A stretch of 64,000 bases of DNA from positions 1,550,001 to 1,614,000 of the forward strand of contig NZ_CP085725.1 of assembly GCF_036840915.1 (NCBI RefSeq), read 5' to 3'. A program made the position numbers and the translations under genes. Shown here piece after piece: positions 15,340 to 23,662 of the stretch (position 1 is its first letter; each line of letters starts with the position of its first letter). Origin of the DNA: Flavobacterium hankyongi (GTDB lineage: Bacteria > Bacteroidota > Bacteroidia > Flavobacteriales > Flavobacteriaceae). The notes under the pieces were generated by a model. The model was not told the DNA's origin. It ran no database searches and saw nothing but the letters and a program-made list of their open reading frames with translations.

Positions 15340-17541
15340 TTAAAAATTATAAGTAATTTTTCCTTTAAGAAAAAACGGTGTTCCTGGCGTAAAATGTATT
15401 TCTTCAACACTTTGGGTTTCATTTTGCAATTGTGACTCTGTAGCAAATTGCGTTTCATTCCATTTTGTATTAAAAATGTTTTCGGCACTAATTCCAAACG
15501 CAATTGCATTCCACTTATAATTTATATTGGCATCTGTAACCATATATCCTTTGGCAACGATTGAATTGTCTTCGTTAGCAGGTCTCGATTTCAAATAACG
15601 GTATTGTAATCCGCCTGACCAATTTTTATAATTTTTCAGGCTAATTCCTGCTGTAGTTGTAAAATCAGGTGCCAAAGGAATATAGTTTTGTCCTTTGGGG
15701 TCTTCTGTACTTCTTCCGTGAGTATAATTTGCATCTGCATCAAAAAACAAATAATCACTAAGTTGGTAACGCATCCCTAAATCTATTCCTCTTCGTGCTG
15801 TTTTACCACTTGGCTCAACAACACCTGCATCGCCTACATAAACAAACTCTTGTTGTAAATCTAACATCCATAAAGCTGAATTAATTAATAGCTTAGAAAA
15901 CGGTTTGTAAATAATTCCAAAATCGGCTCCAAAAGATGTTGGTAATATCTTTTTCCCTGATTGCTCAACAACCACTCTTGTGTCGTTTGAATGAAACCCA
16001 TAACCCGATTTAATAAATACCTGAAAAGTATTACTATGTGCATAAATCAAGTTCAGTTTTGGAGATATTTTGGCTTTGTTTTCGGATTGTGTTCTATAAT
16101 TTGTTGCCAACTTGTCCTGATAATCAAATTTAAAATAATCTAATCGAAGCGATGGATTTATCTTAAATTTCCCAAAATCGAATTCAGTATTCAGATAAGA
16201 AAACATATTCGTTTGGTCTATATCACCAAGTTTTGTGGTATTTAAAGTTTCTTTTCTGTTTTTTGTATGTGATAATTCTGTGTCTTTAGTTTGATCTGCT
16301 CTAAATCCTAATCCAAACTGTAATAATCCTTTAGTTAGCTTACTACTTAGTTCGGCGTTTAAACCATAAATATCTCTGTACTCCTTTTGTCTTATTTGGT
16401 CTCCATTTATAGGATCTTCTAGAAAAAAAGTAAAATTAGAATACAATTCAAACTGATAATTTGAATAGAATGTATTCGCCTTTATAGATGTTTGTTCAGT
16501 TAATGGTTTGATTAATAAAACATTTACATTGGTTCTTGATGTTGAACCTCCTTCGGTATTATCCACGGCACCAAATCTTGAAATGGCTCCGTTATCAATT
16601 AATCGTTGTGGAATTTGTCCTGAAGCATCCCATTTACTTGTAAATCTTGAAGCTAAAACCGAAACTTTTCCGTTATTAGACAACAACGTTGTGTATTTAC
16701 CTAAAATATTTATTCTTTTAAAATTTTGAGGTGAATCAAAAGGTCCATCTGTCAACATGTATTCTGTAGCGATATACGCTTTATCTTTAAATTTTTTATC
16801 TAACAAATCAAAAGCTCCAACGGTTCTCAATGTGTTAAACAGACCTACTTCGGCACTTACAAAACTTTTTTCAATATCTTCTTTCGTCTTAAAAGCAACA
16901 TAACCTGCTGTAGCAAAATCACCTTTATTGGCGTAGTAACTTCCTTTCCCAAAATCAATTTTATCGATAGTTTCTGGAATCACAAAATGTAAATCGGCAT
17001 AACCTTGACCGTGGGCATGGGAAACCATATTTACGGGCATTCCATCAACAGAAATAGCAATATCAGTTCCATGATCTATATCAAATCCACGAAGAAAAAT
17101 TTGTTCCGCTTTACCGCCACCTGCGTGTTGACCTATAAAAAGTCCCGGTACTTTTCTTAAAATTTCCTGGGATGATTTTACAGGTGCTGTAGCCAAATCT
17201 ATTTTGGAAATTATATTCATTGCTGAAAGATTTGATGAAACAACAACTTCATCCAATTTAAAAGCATCTGATTGTAGTGTAATTTTAAGTTCACCAGCAG
17301 TTACAGTAATAGTTTGTTTTTTAAATCCCAATGCAGACACTAACAATTGGTCATTTTCTTTAGTTTTTTCAATAAAAAAATTTCCAAATTCATCAGTATG
17401 TGAATGTGTTTGTGTAGTATTATTGATTAGATAAGCATTCTCTATTGGGGTCCCCAGTGAGTCGATAACAACTCCTTTTTGAACTTGTGAAAAAGCAATT
17501 GAAGTAATTAAAAAAAATGTTATGTTGATTATACTTTTCAT
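15340..17541 (-). CDS. TonB-dependent outer-membrane receptor
   Basis: This 733-residue protein has a signal peptide (1-18), a carboxypeptidase-regulatory-like beta-sandwich (about 20-95, VIDSLGTPIENAYLIN) and a TonB box-like DEVVVSS. A plug follows (about 110-220, with IFLRGFDIDHGTDIAISVDG), then a long beta-barrel ending in aromatic F (ITYNF). It imports an unknown substrate; the plug is rich in His and Asp and often seen in metal or small-molecule receptors. Its ATG overlaps the stop of the TPR lipoprotein gene by 1 bp (TAATG), so they are coupled. Confidence 0.9.
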   Translation of the reverse strand: MKSIINITFFLITSIAFSQVQKGVVIDSLGTPIENAYLINNTTQTHSHTDEFGNFFIEKTKENDQLLVSALGFKKQTITVTAGELKITLQSDAFKLDEVVVSSNLSAMNIISKIDLATAPVKSSQEILRKVPGLFIGQHAGGGKAEQIFLRGFDIDHGTDIAISVDGMPVNMVSHAHGQGYADLHFVIPETIDKIDFGKGSYYANKGDFATAGYVAFKTKEDIEKSFVSAEVGLFNTLRTVGAFDLLDKKFKDKAYIATEYMLTDGPFDSPQNFKRINILGKYTTLLSNNGKVSVLASRFTSKWDASGQIPQRLIDNGAISRFGAVDNTEGGSTSRTNVNVLLIKPLTEQTSIKANTFYSNYQFELYSNFTFFLEDPINGDQIRQKEYRDIYGLNAELSSKLTKGLLQFGLGFRADQTKDTELSHTKNRKETLNTTKLGDIDQTNMFSYLNTEFDFGKFKINPSLRLDYFKFDYQDKLATNYRTQSENKAKISPKLNLIYAHSNTFQVFIKSGYGFHSNDTRVVVEQSGKKILPTSFGADFGIIYKPFSKLLINSALWMLDLQQEFVYVGDAGVVEPSGKTARRGIDLGMRYQLSDYLFFDADANYTHGRSTEDPKGQNYIPLAPDFTTTAGISLKNYKNWSGGLQYRYLKSRPANEDNSIVAKGYMVTDANINYKWNAIAFGISAENIFNTKWNETQFATESQLQNETQSVEEIHFTPGTPFFLKGKITYNF

Positions 17542-18827
17542 TATAAACTTTGGATTTTGGCTGACATGTTTGGTCCTAATTCAAAAATACTAGATTCTAA
17601 TTCTTTTTTTATGGGTTTTACTTCGTTTAATAAATTATTAGCTTTATATATACTTGCTAAATGGAACATTACTTCAGGCTCAAAAGATTTTTTTACTACA
17701 TGTTCATTTACGATTTTTAAAGCTTTTTCAGATTCTCCGTTTTTAAAATAAGCCCAAGCCAATAAATCGTAAGATTGTGGTGTGGGTCTATTACTAATTT
17801 CCTGATTTGCAATTTTAAATGCTTCATCAAGTTTTTTATTTTCTTCCGAAAAAAGTAGTGCATTGTATTTATTATACATCACTCCATAATTATTACTATC
17901 TAACATCATGAAATAGTCATGAAGATATTTTTTTTGTGAAGCAAAATCTTTTTCATACTCTGCTACTTCGGCTTTAAGCAGATAAAAATCTGGTGAATTG
18001 TGTTTTTTAGAAACTATTTCGAGAATACGTTTGGCTTCTTTAGTATTTTTTTCGTGAGAAAAAGCTATCCATGCTAATCCTTTCAAAGCGAAAGAATTAT
18101 TAGAATCTAGATTTAATGTTTTTAGATAATAATCGTATGAATCGTTTATTTTGCCGGCATGTCCATACATATCACCCAAATTCGAATAAGACCATGTCAT
18201 TAAAGATTTATTATCTAGCTTCTCAGTCATTCTGGAAGCATTTTCCATAATAGATATAGCAGTATTCAAATCACCTTTATGATCATTCCATTTAGCTAAT
18301 CGTATTAAGTAATCAAAATCATTAATATCATAAATCGCTTTTAAACTTTCTTTAGCTTTTTCATAATTACCCAATTCCATTTGAACATCAAATAAAAGCT
18401 TATGAGTTTCGTGAAGTTTTTCACCTATTTGATATGCCTTTTCTGCTAAAGTTAGTGCTTCTTTAAATCGATGTTGTGTGATGTAATTTCTTGCTAAAGA
18501 TCTTAAAGAACCTACATCTTTATAATTTAATTTTTTGTTCGACTCTATTAATAAATTTTCGGCTTTGTGTAAGTCTTCTATATTACCTGTTTGTTCAAAA
18601 AGCAATGAATAGTAAGCAGCAATTTTATTTAGATAGCTCGTTTGTGTTGGCGATTTATCATATTTATTCTGCCAGAATTTAATTTCACTCAAAGCAAAAT
18701 CAACAGTTTTATTTCCTTTTAAATTCAAATAAGAATTGTAGTCATTGCTATTCATAAGCTTACCATTTTCTTTTTTGCATCCAGAAATAATAAATATGAA
18801 ACTAAAAAATATAAAAAAAATTCTCAT
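17541..18827 (-). CDS. TPR-repeat lipoprotein
   Basis: This 428-residue protein has a lipoprotein signal (IISGC, Cys17) and at least six tetratricopeptide-like helical pairs over residues 60-410 (for example SLMTWSYSNLGDMYGHAGK and SFALKGLAWIAF). TPR domains mediate protein binding, here probably in the periplasm with the receptor encoded next. Its start follows only about 20 bases after a terminator hairpin and no promoter motif is visible, so expression may rely on read-through from the DUF4331 genes. Confidence 0.82.
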   Translation of the reverse strand: MRIFFIFFSFIFIISGCKKENGKLMNSNDYNSYLNLKGNKTVDFALSEIKFWQNKYDKSPTQTSYLNKIAAYYSLLFEQTGNIEDLHKAENLLIESNKKLNYKDVGSLRSLARNYITQHRFKEALTLAEKAYQIGEKLHETHKLLFDVQMELGNYEKAKESLKAIYDINDFDYLIRLAKWNDHKGDLNTAISIMENASRMTEKLDNKSLMTWSYSNLGDMYGHAGKINDSYDYYLKTLNLDSNNSFALKGLAWIAFSHEKNTKEAKRILEIVSKKHNSPDFYLLKAEVAEYEKDFASQKKYLHDYFMMLDSNNYGVMYNKYNALLFSEENKKLDEAFKIANQEISNRPTPQSYDLLAWAYFKNGESEKALKIVNEHVVKKSFEPEVMFHLASIYKANNLLNEVKPIKKELESSIFELGPNMSAKIQSL

Positions 18828-18847
18828 AATCTTGAATTGAATGTTAA

Positions 18848-18880
18848 ATAAAAAAGGGCATGATAATACACATGCCCTTA
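18848..18880 (-). terminator. Terminator/attenuator between DUF4331 genes and TPR-TonB genes
   Basis: On the minus strand AAGGGCATG pairs with CATGCCCTT across 8 bases, followed by a TTTTTT run. It sits inside what otherwise looks like one operon, with no promoter motif between it and the next start. Confidence 0.75.
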
Positions 18881-18885
18881 AAGTT

Positions 18886-19440
18886 TTACCAAGCCGTAGC
18901 TAAATATGGAAATGTGCTAGAAAAAGCTTTATCATTTGCATTAACGTGGTCTGATGTAAGTCCAGCGTTAGAAGTCCCTGCGGGTCCTCCAAAAATCAAT
19001 AATAATTCGACATCAATAACATCATCAGCTAAAGCTCTACCTGTTAAAACATTTGTACCATCAAAAAAAGTAGTTGTACCTACTTTACTCACATTTAAAA
19101 CATCAGTAGCCAATAATCCTGTAAACTGAGCAGCTGTTTGTCCCAAAGCATTAGTAGTATAACCTGAATTTAAAGCTAATAATCTTGACTGAAAAGTAGC
19201 CTGATAACTAGCCCCCATCATAGAAGGGATTGTTGTATTGAATGCGTCTTTAGGAGATCCCGAGGCAACAAAAACCGTGTTAATCGCCGGTCTTGCCATT
19301 TGATCCTTTTGAACATAAGTTCCAGAAAAATCAGGTCCATAATCCATCATTTGCATATCATCATCATCATCATTACAACTCATCAACATAGACAGTCCTA
19401 AAATAGATATTGCAGCTATTATATATTTATTTGTTTTCAT
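18886..19440 (-). CDS. DUF4331-type lipoprotein, C-terminal half
   Basis: This 184-residue lipoprotein (LMSC, followed by an Asp run) has mature sequence matching the second half of DUF4331 proteins as I know them. The matching pieces are ARPAINTVF, KDAFN, the GRALADDVIDVEL segment, then SDHVNANDKAFSSTFPYLA at the end. It lacks the N-terminal DHADAP half, which the upstream gene encodes. Function unknown. ATGs at 19449 and 19440 are both possible; the latter gives the cleaner signal peptide. Confidence 0.75.
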   Translation of the reverse strand: MKTNKYIIAAISILGLSMLMSCNDDDDDMQMMDYGPDFSGTYVQKDQMARPAINTVFVASGSPKDAFNTTIPSMMGASYQATFQSRLLALNSGYTTNALGQTAAQFTGLLATDVLNVSKVGTTTFFDGTNVLTGRALADDVIDVELLLIFGGPAGTSNAGLTSDHVNANDKAFSSTFPYLATAW

Positions 19441-19462
19441 AAATTTCATATTAAAGTTTAGA

Positions 19463-20113
19463 TTATTGCTTTTGTTTAGTTTCTACCCAAACATTTATAG
19501 AAGAAGATGTTCCTAAAGAAGCTTTTGGTACTTCAATAATTGTAGAAAGTACATTAGTTCCTGCGAATGTATCAGTTCCAGGATTATTAAATCCAGTTGC
19601 AGTTCCAGCTAAAATGGCTTTATACTGATTTAAATCGAAAAAGAATGGATCGTCTCTTGGTCCAGCAAAAAATTTCATATTATTGTTTGTTCCAATTATG
19701 GCTGCCTGACCATATTGAGAAATTTCGACACTCCCTGAAGCATTATTAGTTTTTATCGTACTTGAAGTACCAGTAGCGTCTGGTGCAACAGGGCCGAAGA
19801 AATACATTTTATTTCCACGTTTAATTGCCTGAATCACTAGATCTTCAACATTGTCATTGTTATTGTCAATGTTGATTTCTGTTAGCACGCTCTCATTAAA
19901 TGTTGCACTTGCGGTAGCTCCAGGACTTAACAATCCTTGTGAGTTAACCACAAAAACCATGTTACTTGTATTTTGCCCTTGAAAAGCATATACATCGGTA
20001 ATGTCGGATGCGTTACCTGTTACCGCTGGTGCATCTGCGTGATCCGCAGCGATTAATAATAGACCTGAAATCGCAAACAACGAAAGGCCTATATACATTT
20101 TAGTCTTTTTCAT
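19463..20113 (-). CDS. DUF4331-type exported protein, N-terminal half
   Basis: This 216-residue protein has a Sec signal peptide (1-20) and begins its mature part with DHADAPAVTGNASDITDVYAF, the hallmark start of DUF4331 proteins. It also carries FAGPRDDPFFFDL in the middle. It ends where the usual family continues, and the continuation is the next gene. The ATG at 20113 was chosen because the longer frame begins with a TTG and spoils the signal peptide. It is divergent from the sigma-factor gene and probably controlled by it. Confidence 0.8.
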   Translation of the reverse strand: MKKTKMYIGLSLFAISGLLLIAADHADAPAVTGNASDITDVYAFQGQNTSNMVFVVNSQGLLSPGATASATFNESVLTEINIDNNNDNVEDLVIQAIKRGNKMYFFGPVAPDATGTSSTIKTNNASGSVEISQYGQAAIIGTNNNMKFFAGPRDDPFFFDLNQYKAILAGTATGFNNPGTDTFAGTNVLSTIIEVPKASLGTSSSINVWVETKQKQ

Positions 20114-20238
20114 TTTATTAATTTTTAAATGATTATAAAGACACTTACGCAATAACTTTCTTGTTGGTTTTAAAAAAGATGTTTTTTTTTCAAAAAAAAT
20201 AATCTACCCATTAAATGAGGTTTATAAAAAAGAATATA

Positions 20239-20246
20239 TATGTTTG
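20239..20246 (+). promoter_or_regulatory. -7 element upstream of the ECF sigma gene
   Basis: TATGTTTG fits TAnnTTTG and lies 21 bases before the ATG. No TTG -33 box at the usual distance was found. Confidence 0.45.
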
Positions 20247-20267
20247 TAATTCAAATCCGATAATTGT

Positions 20268-20798
20268 ATGAGTCAGGAAGAAATCATTTTGCTACTACAA
20301 AAAAAAGATGATAAAGCCTATAGTGTTTTGTATGACATGTATGCTAAAAGCCTCTTTGCAGTCATCATTAATTTAATAAATGATCGTGAAGAAGCCGAAG
20401 ATATACTTCAGGAGTCATTTGTGAAAATTTGGAAAAATATAGATTCATACAATGAATCCAAAGGGAGACTTTATACCTGGATGCTTAATATTGCAAGAAA
20501 CACAGCCATTGATAAACTCCGTTCTAAAAACTTTAACAATAGCAAAAAAAACCTATCTTCTGATAATTTCGTACATCTACTTGACGAGAGCAATAAATCT
20601 GTTTTCAAGATTGAAGCCATTGGTATTCAAGAATTCATAAAAAAGCTAAAACCCAAATGCATTGCCTTAATTGATTTATTATTCTTTAAAGGTTATACGC
20701 AACAAGAAGCTTCAGAAGAATTAGAAATACCGCTTGGAACTGTTAAAACACAAAATAGAAATTGCATTAATGATTTAAGAATCTTTTTAAAAGTATAA
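20268..20798 (+). CDS. ECF RNA polymerase sigma factor
   Basis: This 176-residue sigma-70 family member has only regions 2 and 4. Region 2 includes REEAEDILQESFVKIW near residues 45-60 and the DNA-melting segment YTWMLNIARNTAIDKLRS near 75-92. Region 4 has the helix-turn-helix YTQQEASEELEIPLGTVKT near 144-162. It directs RNA polymerase to alternative promoters. The anti-sigma gene follows with its ATG directly after the TAA. Likely targets are its own operon and the divergent DUF4331/TonB genes. Confidence 0.92.
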   Translation: MSQEEIILLLQKKDDKAYSVLYDMYAKSLFAVIINLINDREEAEDILQESFVKIWKNIDSYNESKGRLYTWMLNIARNTAIDKLRSKNFNNSKKNLSSDNFVHLLDESNKSVFKIEAIGIQEFIKKLKPKCIALIDLLFFKGYTQQEASEELEIPLGTVKTQNRNCINDLRIFLKV

Positions 20799-21587
20799 AT
20801 GGATAGTAAAGAATACATAGAATCAGGAATTTTGGAACTTTATGTTTATGGTTTACTAAATGAAGAGCAAAACCTAGAAGTACATGAAATGTCTATAAAA
20901 CATAAAGAGGTAGAAGCTGAAATTGTAGCTATTGAAAAATCTATTCTTTCTCTATCAACAAGTTTTTCACCATTCCTATCTGTTCAGAATTTTGAAAAAA
21001 TAAAAGCTGAATTAGAAATTAAACATAATAATGTGATTGATTTGAAGCCAAAAAAATCAATACCAAACTACATTGGATGGGCAGCGGCAGCTGTTTTACT
21101 TTTATTCATAGGATATCAATACAACCAACAATCAGCAATTAAAAATGAAGTAGTAACATTGGAAAAAAACAATGAAAAACTGAATGAAGCAGTAGTGACT
21201 TCAGAAAATGAAGCAAAACAGTCTAAGGAAGCTCTTAATATCATTAGAGACACTAAAAATACTGTAGTTTCACTTGCTGGACAAACTGTTTCTCCTTCTT
21301 CTTATGCTAAAGTATATTGGAATAAAGATAAACAGACAGTATATATTGATGCTTCTGGATTACCGGAACCTCCAGAAGGAAAAGAGTATCAGGTTTGGTC
21401 ATTAAAATTAAAACCATCTTTAACACCTACCAGTATTGGATTACTGAGCAATTTTACTGAAAACAATTCAAAAATATTTGAAGTTAGCAAAACTCAAGAT
21501 GCAGAAGCTTTTGGAATTACTCTAGAACCAAAAGGCGGAAGCAAAACTCCTACAATGGAACAATTGTATACTTTAGGAACAATATAA
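20799..21587 (+). CDS. RskA-type anti-sigma factor
   Basis: This 262-residue single-pass membrane protein has an N-terminal cytoplasmic sigma-binding region (1-85, ESGILELYVYGLLNEEQNLEV). A transmembrane helix follows (about 93-108), then a coiled-coil stretch and a periplasmic RskA-like domain (about 160-262) containing SSYAKVYWNKDKQTVYID and GKEYQVWSLK. It should hold the adjacent sigma factor inactive until an envelope signal arrives. It lies 0 bp after the sigma gene and is followed by a bidirectional terminator. Confidence 0.9.
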   Translation: MDSKEYIESGILELYVYGLLNEEQNLEVHEMSIKHKEVEAEIVAIEKSILSLSTSFSPFLSVQNFEKIKAELEIKHNNVIDLKPKKSIPNYIGWAAAAVLLLFIGYQYNQQSAIKNEVVTLEKNNEKLNEAVVTSENEAKQSKEALNIIRDTKNTVVSLAGQTVSPSSYAKVYWNKDKQTVYIDASGLPEPPEGKEYQVWSLKLKPSLTPTSIGLLSNFTENNSKIFEVSKTQDAEAFGITLEPKGGSKTPTMEQLYTLGTI

Positions 21588-21612
21588 CTCTGCTAAAAAA
21601 ATATAAATAAAA

Positions 21613-21640
21613 AATCCAGCTGAGTTAGCTGGATTTTTTA
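21613..21640. terminator. Bidirectional terminator
   Basis: AATCCAGCT / AGCTGGATT hairpin with an A run before and a T run after. It serves the anti-sigma gene (plus) and the ftsY unit (minus). Confidence 0.9.
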
Positions 21641-21802
21641 TTATTGCTTTTTCTCCTTATTAAACTTTACCCATGCTGCAATATACATGATGAGCGCAAT
21701 AAAGTAAAACACGATAGAAATATAAATATTTTTAACGGTTTGTGCTAACAATAAAGCCGATGTAGCAAATAAAAAAAAGTGAAAAGCTTTGAAACTTTGC
21801 AT
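21641..21802 (-). CDS. Small membrane protein downstream of ftsY (53 aa)
   Basis: A short frame starts 1 base after the ftsY stop and reads MQSFKAFHFFLFATSALLLA, then YISIVFYFIALIMYIAAW and a basic tail. That gives two predicted membrane helices. It fills the gap exactly up to the bidirectional terminator, and its position argues that it is real. No family was recognised. Coupling to ftsY suggests, but does not prove, a membrane-insertion link. Confidence 0.65.
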   Translation of the reverse strand: MQSFKAFHFFLFATSALLLAQTVKNIYISIVFYFIALIMYIAAWVKFNKEKKQ

Positions 21803-21803
21803 A

Positions 21804-22757
21804 TTATTTAAAGAATGAATCTACGAATTCGTATTTGTTAAACACTTGAAGATCATTAATCCCTTCACCCACTCCAATATATTTTACAGGTATTTGAAAT
21901 TGATCAGAAATACCAATAACAACACCACCTTTAGCAGTTCCATCAAGCTTTGTGACAGCAAGACATGAAACTTCTGTTGCTGCTGTAAACTCTTTTGCTT
22001 GTTCGAAAGCATTTTGTCCAGTAGAACCATCTAAAACTAATAACACGTCGTGTGGCGCATCTTCTACCACTTTTTGCATAACGCGTTTTACTTTAGTAAG
22101 CTCATTCATTAAACCAACTTTGTTATGTAAACGTCCTGCTGTATCAATAATCACTACATCTGCATTTTGAGAAACAGCACTTTGTAAAGTATCAAATGCA
22201 ACCGAGGCTGGATCACTACCCATTTGTTGTTTTACAATAGGAACACCTACTCTATCAGCCCAAATTTGTAATTGATCGATAGCAGCTGCTCTAAACGTAT
22301 CCGCAGCTCCTAAAACTACTTTGTAACCAGCCTTTTTAAACTGATTTGCTAATTTACCAATAGTTGTTGTTTTCCCTACTCCGTTAACACCAACCACCAT
22401 AATTACATATGGTTTTTTGTTGGCTGGAATTGTAAATTCAGTTTCTTCACCAGAATTTGTTTCAGATAATAAACCTGCAATTTCATCACGAAGGATTTGG
22501 TTTAATTCTTCTGTTCCTAAGTATTTATCGCGAGAAACTCTTTCCTCGATACGTTCAATTATTTTTAAAGTAGTATTTACACCTACATCGGAAGTTACTA
22601 AAACTTCTTCAAGGTTATCTAAAACTTCGTCGTCTACTTTTGATTTACCAGCAACCGCTTTAGTCAATTTTGACAAAAAGGAAGTACTTGACTTTTCAAG
22701 ACCTTTGTCTAATGTTTCTTTTTTTTCTGAAGAAAATAATCTTTTGAAAAAGCTCAT
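21804..22757 (-). CDS. ftsY: Signal recognition particle receptor FtsY
   Basis: This 317-residue SRP GTPase docks ribosome-SRP complexes at the inner membrane. The N domain covers about 1-105. The G domain shows GVNGVGKTTT (G1), DTFRAAAIDQL, VIIDTAGRL (G3), TKLDGTAKGG (G4) and a C-terminal KYIGVGEGINDL. It lacks the long acidic A domain of E. coli FtsY, as is common in Bacteroidota. A tiny membrane gene follows immediately. Confidence 0.97.
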   Translation of the reverse strand: MSFFKRLFSSEKKETLDKGLEKSSTSFLSKLTKAVAGKSKVDDEVLDNLEEVLVTSDVGVNTTLKIIERIEERVSRDKYLGTEELNQILRDEIAGLLSETNSGEETEFTIPANKKPYVIMVVGVNGVGKTTTIGKLANQFKKAGYKVVLGAADTFRAAAIDQLQIWADRVGVPIVKQQMGSDPASVAFDTLQSAVSQNADVVIIDTAGRLHNKVGLMNELTKVKRVMQKVVEDAPHDVLLVLDGSTGQNAFEQAKEFTAATEVSCLAVTKLDGTAKGGVVIGISDQFQIPVKYIGVGEGINDLQVFNKYEFVDSFFK

Positions 22758-22810
22758 TTTTAATTATAAGTTATAAGTTTTGCATTTTATAGAAGCCTTT
22801 TGTTTGTATC

Positions 22811-22840
22811 TGCCTCTTGTCATTAATGACGAGACAGGAA
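22811..22840. repeat. Inverted repeat upstream of ftsY
   Basis: CTGCCTCTTGTCATT faces AATGACGAGACAG around an ATTAAT centre with a small bulge. It could fold in the ftsY leader or be an operator; there is no gene here. Confidence 0.35.
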
Positions 22841-22889
22841 ATACATTTAAAAAACGCCAATTGATGGCTCCTAAACTCTAGCAAATATA

Positions 22890-22923
22890 AAATAAAAAAG
22901 CTACTTCCCAATGAAAGTAGCTT
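22890..22923 (-). terminator. Terminator after the rpmB-rpmG-DUF4295 unit
   Basis: On the minus strand AAGCTACTTTCATTGGGAAGTAGCTTTTTT: an AAGCTACTT / AAGTAGCTT stem followed by a T run. Confidence 0.9.
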
Positions 22924-22944
22924 AGTTATATTGAATGGATAAAA

Positions 22945-23097
22945 TTATTTCTTTTTAAGAAATTCATCTACTTCTTCTGGAGACATGATAGCCTCAACAA
23001 AAGTGTAAGCACCAGTTTTTGGAGATTTTACCATTTTGATAGCTTTTGATAATCTCTTAGAAGCTGTTTGTAATGTTGCAACGGTTTTCTTTGCCAT
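22945..23097 (-). CDS. DUF4295 small basic protein (50 aa)
   Basis: This 50-residue basic protein starts MAKKTVATLQTASKRLSKAI, continues with MVKSPKTGAYTFVEAIM and ends EFLKKK. It matches the DUF4295 family, which in Bacteroidota is typically encoded next to the L33 and L28 ribosomal genes as here. A ribosome- or RNA-associated role is suggested by composition and neighbours. It lies 45 bp after rpmG and precedes a terminator. Confidence 0.85.
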   Translation of the reverse strand: MAKKTVATLQTASKRLSKAIKMVKSPKTGAYTFVEAIMSPEEVDEFLKKK

Positions 23098-23142
23098 GAC
23101 TTATACTATTTAATTGAAGTATTATTAAAAATAACTTCTAGA

Positions 23143-23325
23143 TTATTTAATTTCTTTATGAACAGTCACTCTCTTTAAGATAGGATTGAATTTTTTGATT
23201 TCTAATCTATCTGGAGTGTTTTTTTTGTTTTTTGTTGTGATGTAACGAGATGTTCCAGCTACGCCAGAAGCTTTGTGCTCAGTACATTCTAAAATTACTT
23301 GGATTCTATTACCTTTCTTTGCCAT
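23143..23325 (-). CDS. rpmG: 50S ribosomal protein L33
   Basis: This 60-residue basic protein has the L33 signatures [35 protein letters not shown] and [14 protein letters not shown]. The four-cysteine zinc form is absent; only one Cys remains, so this is the zinc-free type. It lies 26 bp after rpmB in a ribosomal mini-operon. Confidence 0.95.
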   Translation of the reverse strand: MAKKGNRIQVILECTEHKASGVAGTSRYITTKNKKNTPDRLEIKKFNPILKRVTVHKEIK

Positions 23326-23351
23326 TTTGCTATAAATTTATTAGGAACAGA

Positions 23352-23588
23352 TTATTTAATAAATCCGTCTGCTTGTGCTTTTTTCAAAACTGCAGAAATT
23401 CCGTTCTTGTTAATCGTCTTAATTGTAGAAGCAGCTACTCTTAGAGTAATCCATCTGTCTTCTTCAGGAAGGTAAAAACGTTTTTTAACCAAGTTAACAG
23501 AGAATTTTCTCTTAGTCTTGTTCATAGCGTGAGAAACGTTATTTCCAACCATCGCTCTTTTTCCTGTAAGGTCACAAACTCTTGACAT
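23352..23588 (-). CDS. rpmB: 50S ribosomal protein L28
   Basis: This 78-residue protein of the large ribosomal subunit begins [20 protein letters not shown] and carries [13 protein letters not shown] and [16 protein letters not shown]. The length and sequence are typical. It is the first gene of the rpmB-rpmG-DUF4295 unit and has a good promoter upstream. Confidence 0.96.
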   Translation of the reverse strand: MSRVCDLTGKRAMVGNNVSHAMNKTKRKFSVNLVKKRFYLPEEDRWITLRVAASTIKTINKNGISAVLKKAQADGFIK

Positions 23589-23624
23589 TATGCTTATCTT
23601 TTATCGTTATTCAAAATCAGGGTG

Positions 23625-23655
23625 CAAAGTAACAAAAAAGAAACGTTAGTAACAA
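23625..23655 (-). promoter_or_regulatory. Promoter of the rpmB operon
   Basis: Minus strand: TTG, 20 bases, then TTACTTTG, close to the Bacteroidota TTG / TAnnTTTG pattern. It ends 36 bases before the rpmB start. Confidence 0.6.
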
Positions 23656-23662
23656 ATTATTT

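Noticed and set aside
20170..20205. Long T and A runs between the divergent sigma and DUF4331 genes as a possible phase-variable promoter
   Set aside because: The runs are plain AT-rich spacer with no evidence of length change; one sequence cannot show variation.
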